Made by a program: the position numbers and the translations under genes. Below the pieces are notes generated by a model, which worked only from the letters and a program-made list of their open reading frames with translations, was not told the DNA's origin and did no database searches. A stretch of 38,354 bases of DNA from CALUTH01 sp964452495. GTDB taxonomy: Bacteria > Cyanobacteriota > Vampirovibrionia > Gastranaerophilales > Gastranaerophilaceae. Numbering within the stretch: the stretch's first letter is position 1; every line of letters starts with the position of its first letter. This document shows positions 16,401 through 23,027 of this stretch, in pieces. Where the stretch lies: the NCBI GenBank assembly GCA_964452495.1, contig CAYVMC010000018.1, positions 1 through 38,354 on the forward strand. The letters run 5' to 3'.

Positions 16401-17081
16401 ATGATTAACAGATTAAAAAATAAGGTTATTGTCTCTTGTCAGGCAATGCCATCAGAGCCTTTATATAAAGAGGAGTGCATGATAGCAATGATGCAGTCTG
16501 TAGTTAAAGGCGGTGCCGGTGGGCTTAGAGTTGCTGGGATAAGAGATGTTGCAAATGCTAAAAAGCTTTTTGATATTCCGGTAATCGGGATAACGAAACC
16601 GGAGGTAATACCTAAAAACTATAAAGAAATAGTTTATATAACTCCGACAATTAGTGATGCACTTGCACTTGTCAGAGCAGGCGCTGATATAATAGCATTT
16701 GATGGTACACAGCGTCCCAGAAAAGATTCTACACTGGAGGAAATTATTAAGTATATAAAAATCAACAACCGTCTTGCAATGGCAGATATTTCGACCGTTG
16801 AAGAGGGTATGGCTGCTAAAGCTGCCGGTGCTGATATTTTATCGACTACATTGTCCGGATATACTATAGAATCGGGAGACAGAGGAGAAGAACCTGATTT
16901 TGAACTGTTGGAAGTCCTTGTACAACAATCTGGTATCCCTGTAGTTTTAGAGGGAAGAATTTGGACTCCGGAGCAGGTTACAAAAGCATTCAAAATAGGT
17001 GCTCATTGTGTTGTTATAGGTTCTGCGATTACACGTCCGCAGTTGATTACAAAACGGTTTGTTGCAAGGCAAGAGGTATAG
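16401..17081 (+). CDS. nanE: N-acetylmannosamine-6-phosphate 2-epimerase
   Basis: Interconverts ManNAc-6-P and GlcNAc-6-P, a cytoplasmic step of sialic-acid/amino-sugar use. The 226-residue TIM barrel shows the NanE features: VSCQAMPSEPLY near the N-terminus (substrate and catalytic region), GGAGGLRVAG, VIGITK, IIAFDGTQRPRK, LAMADISTVEEG, GADILSTTLSGYT and VVLEGRIWTPEQ. It begins two bases after gatA and is followed by a ROK kinase that could supply its substrate. No sialic acid lyase (nanA) or transporter is nearby, so the pathway entry point is unclear. Confidence 0.93.
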   Translation: MINRLKNKVIVSCQAMPSEPLYKEECMIAMMQSVVKGGAGGLRVAGIRDVANAKKLFDIPVIGITKPEVIPKNYKEIVYITPTISDALALVRAGADIIAFDGTQRPRKDSTLEEIIKYIKINNRLAMADISTVEEGMAAKAAGADILSTTLSGYTIESGDRGEEPDFELLEVLVQQSGIPVVLEGRIWTPEQVTKAFKIGAHCVVIGSAITRPQLITKRFVARQEV

Positions 17082-17085
17082 ATTA

Positions 17086-17961
17086 ATGGAAGTTCTCGGG
17101 ATTGATATTGGCGGTACCAAAATATATTGTGCAAAGATTAATAAAACCGGAGAAATTGTTGGAGAAGTAGGAAAGTATAAAACTCCGCAGAATAAAACGG
17201 AGTTTGAGGAAACTTTAAAAAATATTATAAGTAAGTATGAAAAAGAGGTTATCGGTGTTGCGATAGCGACTGCTGGTACGGTTTCTAACGATAATGACAA
17301 AATTATCGGTTCTACGGGGAATATGTTTAAAGAGTACCCGAAAACGGATTTTCAGACACTTACGAAACTGCCTGTTTTTCTGGAAAATGATGCAAACTCT
17401 GCCGCATGGGCTGAATATAAGATAGGAGCGTCAAAGGGTAGTTCTGTTTCTGTTCTTCTTACTCTGGGTACGGGTGTAGGCGGAGGAATTATTATAAATA
17501 ATAAACTTCTTAAGGGCAAATCCGGAGGGGCGGGAGAAATGCATTTTAAGATGCGTATGGATAAACACAGACAGTGTACGTGTGGTGCTTATGATTGTTT
17601 TGAAATTTATGCCTCAGGTACCGGTCTTAGAATAACCGCTCAGGAAATGTCAGGACGTTTGGATATTACAACTTATGATGTGATTGACGGTGTAAAATCG
17701 GGCGACAAATTAATGACTGAGATTTTAGAACAGTGGGAAAGCGATATAATTGATGGTATAATCGGGCTGGCAAATCTTTTTGATCCGGATTGTGTTGTTT
17801 TATCCGGTTCTATGGCTGAGTATGTTGATACAGATAAGATTGAAAAATGCGTTAATTCTGAGATTGTAACGTTTCCTACTAAAATAAAAAAAGCAACCGC
17901 AGGAAATTATGCGGGAATGATAGGTGCAAGTCTGCTTGCCATGGAGGTCTGGTGTGGGTAA
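17086..17961 (+). CDS. ROK-family sugar kinase, probable N-acetylmannosamine kinase
   Basis: An ATP-dependent hexose or amino-sugar kinase. The 291 residues show the phosphate-binding GIDIGGTK (5-12), the catalytic aspartate in LENDANSA (D102), LTLGTGVGGG, GGAGEMHF, and the ROK zinc motif C164-T-C166-G-x3-C171-x-E. Adjacency to nanE makes N-acetylmannosamine the most likely substrate, but ROK glucokinases share these motifs. A longer reading from 17059 would overlap nanE; the ATG at 17086 begins MEVLGIDIGG, as the family does, with aagaggt upstream. It overlaps the next small gene by eight bases. Confidence 0.88.
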   Translation: MEVLGIDIGGTKIYCAKINKTGEIVGEVGKYKTPQNKTEFEETLKNIISKYEKEVIGVAIATAGTVSNDNDKIIGSTGNMFKEYPKTDFQTLTKLPVFLENDANSAAWAEYKIGASKGSSVSVLLTLGTGVGGGIIINNKLLKGKSGGAGEMHFKMRMDKHRQCTCGAYDCFEIYASGTGLRITAQEMSGRLDITTYDVIDGVKSGDKLMTEILEQWESDIIDGIIGLANLFDPDCVVLSGSMAEYVDTDKIEKCVNSEIVTFPTKIKKATAGNYAGMIGASLLAMEVWCG

Positions 17962-18148
17962 GGCGAAGAAACGCGGATTTAACCTTAAGGATAAAAATAC
18001 TTCGTATAATATGACAAGAAAAGAAGCAATATCAGAGGTTATAAGACTTAAACAAAATAACGAAGATTCAGAGTATCTTATGTCTTTGTTCGGGTTGACA
18101 GTCGAAGAGCTTTTAGAGGCCGGTGCCAGTTACGAAGATATTAAGTAG
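17954..18148 (+). CDS. Small protein of unknown function (64 aa, GTG start)
   Basis: A short basic-then-acidic helical protein. The N-terminus is Lys/Arg-rich (VGKAKKRGFNLKDK), the middle has TRKEAISEVIRLKQ, and the C-terminus FGLTVEELLEAGASYEDIK resembles a helix-turn-helix-sized segment. An ATG exists further upstream (17924) in frame, but the GTG at 17954 has an ideal ggagg six bases before it inside the ROK gene, so I use GTG. It overlaps the kinase by eight bases, implying coupled translation, and ends the gatA operon. Function unknown; a regulator or chaperone of the operon is only a guess. Confidence 0.75.
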   Translation: MGKAKKRGFNLKDKNTSYNMTRKEAISEVIRLKQNNEDSEYLMSLFGLTVEELLEAGASYEDIK

Positions 18149-18162
18149 CATTAATAATGGTA

Positions 18163-19059
18163 TCAGTTTACTCCGAACTTTTCAGTAATTTTTTCCAGAA
18201 ATAGTTTTGATGCAGGTGAAAATACCTGATGTTTTTTCCAGATAATATCCCAGCCTGTTTCAATTTTTGGTTTAATAGGGCGAAAACAAAGTTTCCCTGT
18301 TTTAGATGTATTTGCAAGATTATCGAGCGTAAGAACATATCCGATACCTGCTTCGGCGAGGACTGCGGCATTGTAAAACAGGTTGTGTGTTGCTGCAATA
18401 TCCAGTTTATCTCGCTTCTGGTTAAACCACCTGTAAAACTCGTTGTTTTGTGAATATGAGCGGAACACTTTTCTTGCCAAAATCAGAGGGATATTTTCTA
18501 AATCTTGCAGGGTCACAAAATCTTTTTGAGCAAGTTGTGTATCTTTGGGCATAACAACTCCCCACAAGTCTTTTTGCGGTAAAGGTACGCTGTCATATTT
18601 TGTTAAGTCGCTTGGTGCCATAACAATTCCGAAGTCCAGCAGACCTCTGTCAAGTTTTTCTGTTACATCTTCAAGGTTGCCGCTGTGCATGTGAAAGATT
18701 ATTTTAGGGTATTTTTTACGTATCTCTTTGATTATGCAAGCCACATGTTTTAATATTTCAGTTTCCCCGCTTCCTATAAAAATTTCTCCTTCAATGGTGT
18801 TATTGTCGGTATTAATCTCTCTTTTTGCTTTATCTATAAGTTCAATTACTTCTTCCGCACGTTTTCTGAAAATTATACCTTCTGGTGTCAGCGTAACATT
18901 ATGGTTTGTTCTTATCAAAAGTTGTTGACCGAGTTCTGCTTCCAGCTCTTTAATTTGTCTTGATAAAGTCGGCTGAGTAATGTGCAGGAAATTTGCTGCT
19001 TTGGTAATGCTGCCTTCTTTTGCTATAGCAAGAAAATATTTTAAAATTCTTATATCCAT
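18163..19059 (-). CDS. LysR-type transcriptional regulator
   Basis: A 298-residue LTTR. The N-terminal winged helix-turn-helix is clear: DIRILKYFLAIAKEGSITKAA, then LHITQPTLSRQIKELE at about residues 26-41, and the linker helix to residue ~90. The remainder is a periplasmic-binding-like effector domain (GEIFIGSGETE onward). It is divergent from the SDR gene at 19177, the usual arrangement for an LTTR and its target. No good Shine-Dalgarno is seen; a minus-strand tataaa lies eight bases before the ATG. The effector is unknown, possibly a substrate of the SDR/AKR pair. Confidence 0.93.
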   Translation of the reverse strand: MDIRILKYFLAIAKEGSITKAANFLHITQPTLSRQIKELEAELGQQLLIRTNHNVTLTPEGIIFRKRAEEVIELIDKAKREINTDNNTIEGEIFIGSGETEILKHVACIIKEIRKKYPKIIFHMHSGNLEDVTEKLDRGLLDFGIVMAPSDLTKYDSVPLPQKDLWGVVMPKDTQLAQKDFVTLQDLENIPLILARKVFRSYSQNNEFYRWFNQKRDKLDIAATHNLFYNAAVLAEAGIGYVLTLDNLANTSKTGKLCFRPIKPKIETGWDIIWKKHQVFSPASKLFLEKITEKFGVN

Positions 19060-19120
19060 AAATGTATTTTATATTTTCTTGATATACAAATCAAGCATAA
19101 CAATTTATCCGATATAGGTA

Positions 19121-19135
19121 TTTGCTATTAGCAAA
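19121..19135. promoter_or_regulatory. Candidate LysR box
   Basis: TTTGCTA-T-TAGCAAA is a perfect seven-base inverted repeat that contains the LTTR signature T-N11-A. It lies in the 117-base divergent spacer, about 40 bases before the SDR start and close to a weak -10 (gataat, 19144-19149), the position expected for LysR activation. Confidence 0.55.
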
Positions 19136-19176
19136 AAAATGTAGATAATAAAAATTGTCTGATGAAAGGAGATTTT

Positions 19177-19932
19177 ATGAAAGATTGTTTTAAGGATAAA
19201 GTTGTACTTGTAACCGGTGCGGCACAGGGTATAGGACTTGCAACTGCACAGGAGTTCGCAAGAGCGGGTGCAATAGTTATATTATCGGACATTCTTAATA
19301 TGTCTGAGCAGGTTAACGAACTTATAAATTCGGGTTGTAATGCTCTCTCGTACGTTTGTGACGTTAGCGATGAAAAACAGGTCAAAGAAATGATTGAACA
19401 TATTGTTGATACATTCGGGCATTTGGATTGTGCATTTAATAATGCTGGTGTTCAGACACCGCAGAAGCCCATGGCTGAAATTACGTATGAAGAGTTTGAT
19501 AAAACGGTTGCTGTTGATTTAAAAGGTGTTTGGAATTGTATGAAATATGAAATAGAACAAATGCTTAAACAGGGCGGAGGTACAATTGTTAATACTTCTT
19601 CACAGGGCGGGATAACCGGTTTTCCTGGGCAGGCTGCCTATATTTCCTGCAAGCATGCGGTTATAGGACTAACAAGAACTGCCGCCATAGATTATGCTGC
19701 AAAGGGAATTAGAATCAACGCTGTTTTACCGGGAGTTATTCTGACACCGATGGCAAAAGAGCTAATTAAGAGAAAACCTGAAATAGAGGAAGCACTGGTT
19801 CGTGATATTCCTGCGGGCAGGCTTGGTGAGCCGGTTGAAATAGCACATGCGGTAATGTGGTTGTCCTCACCTTATGCAAGTTTTGTTCATGGGGCGGCAA
19901 TAACTGTAGACGGCGGATTTACCGCACATTAA
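19177..19932 (+). CDS. Short-chain dehydrogenase/reductase (SDR)
   Basis: A classical NAD(P)-dependent oxidoreductase of 251 residues. It shows the nucleotide-binding TGAAQGIG near residue 14, an aspartate after the second strand (LSDIL) suggesting NAD preference, NNAG, the catalytic Ser in NTSSQGG, and the YxxxK pair in YISCK. The C-terminus AITVDGGFTAH is typical. An ATG 15 bases earlier is part of the ribosome site; aaaggag five bases before 19177 picks the later ATG. It is co-transcribed with the Tat aldo/keto reductase (15-base gap) and is likely controlled by the divergent LysR. The substrate is unknown. Confidence 0.92.
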   Translation: MKDCFKDKVVLVTGAAQGIGLATAQEFARAGAIVILSDILNMSEQVNELINSGCNALSYVCDVSDEKQVKEMIEHIVDTFGHLDCAFNNAGVQTPQKPMAEITYEEFDKTVAVDLKGVWNCMKYEIEQMLKQGGGTIVNTSSQGGITGFPGQAAYISCKHAVIGLTRTAAIDYAAKGIRINAVLPGVILTPMAKELIKRKPEIEEALVRDIPAGRLGEPVEIAHAVMWLSSPYASFVHGAAITVDGGFTAH

Positions 19933-19947
19933 TATAAAGGAGAAGTA

Positions 19948-21066
19948 ATGGAAAATAATTCAAGGAGAGATTTTATTAAAACAATCGGGCTTCTGGGGGC
20001 TGCAGCTTTTGTGCAGCCTGTGTTTAACAGTGTTGATGCAAAGTTATTTAAAGAGGATACATTGGTATCAACGTACAGAACTCTTGGGAGCGGTACAGCA
20101 TCAATGAAAGTAAGTGCTTTGGGGTTTGGTTGTATGGGGATGAGCTATAATCGTGGGCTGCCAAAGGATGAGAATGAAATGATAAAACTTTTACATAAGG
20201 CAGTGGATTATGGTGTCACCCTGTTTGATACAGCAGAAGTTTACGGCCCTCATATCAACGAAAAACTTGTAGGCAGGGCTTTGCATAAATATAAAAATAT
20301 TATGGTGACTACGAAATTCGGACACAAAATAGTTAACGGCAAATATTATTATGGCGAACTTGATAGTACACCGGAGCAAATTAAAAAAGTTTGTGATGAA
20401 TCATTAAAACGCTTAAAGCGTGATGTAATTGATATGTTTTACCAGCACAGGTTTGATCCTGAGGTTCCGATAGAAGATGTTGCAGGAACAGTGAAAGAAC
20501 TTATTGATGCCGGTAAGGTGCGGCATTTTGGTTTATGTGAAGTTAGCCCTGAAATCATAAGAAAGGCTAATTCAGTTCAGCCTGTTACCGCTGTTCAGAG
20601 TGAATATCATCTTATGTGGCAGGAACCTGAAAAGAATATTTTTCCGGTACTTGAAGAATTGGGAATAGGTTTTGTGCCGTATAGTCCTTTAAATAGAGGG
20701 TATTTAACCGGTGCGTTGAATGAAAATACACAATTTTATGCAAAAAATGATAACCGTGCGGAACTTCCAAGATTTACACCCCAAGCAATGAAGAAAAACT
20801 ATATAATAGTTGAAACTCTCAGGGACTTTGGTGCTGCAAAAGGAGCAACATCTGCACAGGTTGCACTGGCATGGCTGCTTCATAAACGACCTTATATTGT
20901 ACCTATTCCGGGAACTACAGTAGATGCACATTTAAGAGAAAACCTTGCTTCGCTTAATTTTAAGTGGACAGATAAAGAATGGCAGGATTTAGAGAATAAA
21001 ATATCAAAAATAGAAATCGCAGGTGACAGATACAATGCTGCCCAGCAAAAACAGGTTCTTAATTAA
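19948..21066 (+). CDS. Tat-exported aldo/keto reductase
   Basis: A 372-residue aldo/keto reductase with an N-terminal twin-arginine signal (SRRDFIK, then GLLGAAAFVQPVF) and a mature part from about residue 33. The AKR catalytic tetrad is present: D and Y in LFDTAEVYG, K in TTKFG, H in YQHRFD. VPYSPLNRGYLTG and PIPGTT belong to the NADP-binding region. Tat export implies it leaves the cytoplasm folded with its cofactor, unusual for this family but known in some gut bacteria. It follows the SDR by 15 bases with aaggag upstream and is ended by a hairpin. The physiological substrate is unknown. Confidence 0.92.
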   Translation: MENNSRRDFIKTIGLLGAAAFVQPVFNSVDAKLFKEDTLVSTYRTLGSGTASMKVSALGFGCMGMSYNRGLPKDENEMIKLLHKAVDYGVTLFDTAEVYGPHINEKLVGRALHKYKNIMVTTKFGHKIVNGKYYYGELDSTPEQIKKVCDESLKRLKRDVIDMFYQHRFDPEVPIEDVAGTVKELIDAGKVRHFGLCEVSPEIIRKANSVQPVTAVQSEYHLMWQEPEKNIFPVLEELGIGFVPYSPLNRGYLTGALNENTQFYAKNDNRAELPRFTPQAMKKNYIIVETLRDFGAAKGATSAQVALAWLLHKRPYIVPIPGTTVDAHLRENLASLNFKWTDKEWQDLENKISKIEIAGDRYNAAQQKQVLN

Positions 21067-21071
21067 TTGTT

Positions 21072-21101
21072 AATACAGGAGATTTTCTCTCCTGTATTTT
21101 T
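21072..21101 (+). terminator. Rho-independent terminator after the aldo/keto reductase
   Basis: Perfect 11-base stem aatacaggaga / tctcctgtatt with a five-base loop, followed by tttt. Confidence 0.88.
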
Positions 21102-21107
21102 GAATAT

Positions 21108-21160
21108 ATTACAAAACTTAATTTATACTTGTATTTTAAAAATGTTTTATTTATTATAAT
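21108..21160 (+). promoter_or_regulatory. rplS promoter region with HLR1-like element
   Basis: ATTACAAA-AC-TTAATTTA (21108-21125) matches the HLR1-like element seen elsewhere in the window. A perfect -10 tataat follows at 21155-21160, without a clear -35. The predicted start near 21167 places the element at about -59 to -42, the position from which RpaB is known to activate in cyanobacteria. Confidence 0.5.
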
Positions 21161-21199
21161 TTGTAGCACTATGTACACAAGAAATAAGGAATAGCAAAA

Positions 21200-21553
21200 A
21201 TGAATCCGATAATTAAGAATTTAGAAAGTCAATATACGACAAGAGAACTTCCGGAAATGAATCCGGGGGATACTGTTAAAGTATTTGTAAGAATTATTGA
21301 AGGTAATAAAGAAAGAGTACAGGCATTTGAAGGTACTATTATTAAGGAACACGGATCTGGAATCAACAAAACTATTACTGTAAGAAAAGTATTCCAGGGT
21401 GTTGGTGTTGAACGTGTATTCTTAGTATACTCTCCACGTATTGAAAAAATTAATGTTTTAAGACGCGGTGATGTTCGTCGTTCTAAACTTTACTACCTGA
21501 GAGAACGTTCAGGCAAAGCAACTCGTATTAAGGAAAAAATTGAAAAAAGATAA
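21200..21553 (+). CDS. rplS: 50S ribosomal protein L19
   Basis: A 117-residue large-subunit protein at the 30S-50S interface. Typical segments: PGDTVKVFVRIIEGNKERVQ, FEGTII, TVRKVFQGVGVERVF and KINVLRRGDVRRSKLYYLR. The start has aagga upstream. Its last 14 bases overlap the TTG start of rbgA, tying a 50S protein to a 50S assembly factor. Confidence 0.98.
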   Translation: MNPIIKNLESQYTTRELPEMNPGDTVKVFVRIIEGNKERVQAFEGTIIKEHGSGINKTITVRKVFQGVGVERVFLVYSPRIEKINVLRRGDVRRSKLYYLRERSGKATRIKEKIEKR

Positions 21554-22397
21554 GTCACATATTCACTGGTATCCGGGGCATATTGCCAAAGCGGAACGAC
21601 AGTTAAAAGAACAGCTTAAGCTCATTGATGTTGTTATAGAAGTTTTGGATGCCAGAATACCTTTAAGCAGTACTTATAATAACATAAAGAAACTTCTGGG
21701 AGATAAACCGAGGTTTCTTTTGTTAAATAAGTCTGATTTAACTGATCCGGAGGAAATTTGGCAATGGGTTGACTACCTGAAGAAAGAGACGGGTGTCAAA
21801 GTTTTTTTAAGTGATGGGAAGAATTCGTTTAACTTTAATAAGATTATTGATACAGCAGTAGAGCTTGCTGAACCTAAAATTCAGGCACTGATGGCGAAAG
21901 GATTATTGCGCCGCCCTGCCCGTGTAATGGTATGTGGAATGCCGAATGTCGGGAAATCGAGTATTATCAACCGTTTAACCAAATCTTCCAAAACCAAAAC
22001 AGGAGCAAAAGCAGGAGTTACACGCCAGCAGCAATGGGTAAGAATAAATCCTAAATTGGAACTGCTTGATACTCCGGGGATTATTCCTACTCGTCAGGAT
22101 AATCAGAGTGCGGCATCTAAACTTGCAATGGTTAATTCCGTTTCTGAAAATGCTTATACTGCAGAGTTTGTAGCAAGAGAGCTTTTAGAAATACTTGATA
22201 ATAAATATCTTAAAGTATTACAAGAATATTATAATATTGAAGATAAGCCGACACTGGAAAATATTGCTTTGGCACGAAATTGGATTAAATCAGCAGCTGA
22301 ACCTGATATAGAGAGAACTGCCAAGTATGTTCTTAAAGCTTTTAGAGATGGAGATATTGGTAAATTTATTTTGGATGATATTCCTGATATCCAGTAA
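21540..22397 (+). CDS. rbgA: Ribosome biogenesis GTPase RbgA/YlqF
   Basis: A circularly permuted GTPase that acts late in 50S subunit assembly. At 285 residues it has family length. The G motifs come in the permuted order: G4 LLNKSDL, then G1 GMPNVGKSS, then G3 DTPG. The N-terminal IHWYPGHIAKA is the RbgA signature. The start is a TTG inside the end of rplS, with aagga five bases upstream; no ATG is available before the signature. The overlap suggests coupled synthesis with L19. The following 166 bases before fliJ show no clear promoter or terminator. Confidence 0.93.
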   Translation: MKKDKSHIHWYPGHIAKAERQLKEQLKLIDVVIEVLDARIPLSSTYNNIKKLLGDKPRFLLLNKSDLTDPEEIWQWVDYLKKETGVKVFLSDGKNSFNFNKIIDTAVELAEPKIQALMAKGLLRRPARVMVCGMPNVGKSSIINRLTKSSKTKTGAKAGVTRQQQWVRINPKLELLDTPGIIPTRQDNQSAASKLAMVNSVSENAYTAEFVARELLEILDNKYLKVLQEYYNIEDKPTLENIALARNWIKSAAEPDIERTAKYVLKAFRDGDIGKFILDDIPDIQ

Positions 22398-22563
22398 TCA
22401 GATTAGTCAATATTTGTCATTGATATAATTCCCGAAAATTAAGTGGAAATAGCCATATAAATTGTTTTTTTGCTTAAAAATCCTATAAGTATACGATGTA
22501 TATCATGCAGGAATAATGTAAACTTCCTACTGTAGTACATCTACATTTGGTGAAGAGGTAAGG

Positions 22564-23007
22564 TTGAAAAAATTTAAATTCCGGCTGGATGTTATTTTGA
22601 ACATGCGTCAGCAAGAGTTAGAAAAAAAACAGCAGGAGATGGCTGAGATTGTTAAAGTTATTGAAGAACAACAAGCAAAGCTGAATTCAATTATGGAGGC
22701 ACACTCTCAAACGGAAGCAAATTTAGAGACCCTTATGAATTCGACTGCGATAGATGTAATTATGATTAACGGGCATAGAAATTATGCATTAAAACTCGTT
22801 AATGATGCTAAAAATCAGGAAGCTGTTATAAATCGTGCTATACAGCTTTTAGAATACAAAAAGCAAGAGGTGCAAGAGGCATATAAGAAAGTAAAAATAC
22901 TTGAAAAACTGAAAGAAAAGCAGGAAAAGCAGTATATGGCAAATATAGAACAAATCCTCGGAAAAGAAATTGACGATATAGCAGTGACAAGGTATAAAGC
23001 AGGTTAA
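22564..23007 (+). CDS. fliJ: Flagellar export protein FliJ
   Basis: A 147-residue coiled-coil protein of the flagellar type III export apparatus, which links the FliI ATPase to FlhA. The N-terminus KKFKFRLDVILNMR is typical for FliJ, and nearly all the rest is charged heptad coiled coil with clusters such as LEKLKEKQEKQY. The start codon is TTG with aagagg upstream. It opens the flagellar group fliJ-fliK-flgD-flgE. FliI, expected upstream in many bacteria, is absent here, so the flagellar genes are split. Confidence 0.85.
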   Translation: MKKFKFRLDVILNMRQQELEKKQQEMAEIVKVIEEQQAKLNSIMEAHSQTEANLETLMNSTAIDVIMINGHRNYALKLVNDAKNQEAVINRAIQLLEYKKQEVQEAYKKVKILEKLKEKQEKQYMANIEQILGKEIDDIAVTRYKAG

Positions 23008-23027
23008 AAATGGTGAAGGAACTTGTA

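Noticed and set aside
22398..22563. Sigma-28 or sigma-54 flagellar promoter before fliJ
   Set aside because: taaa and cgat are present but the spacing is two bases short for sigma-28, and no GG-N10-GC pair of sigma-54 was found.
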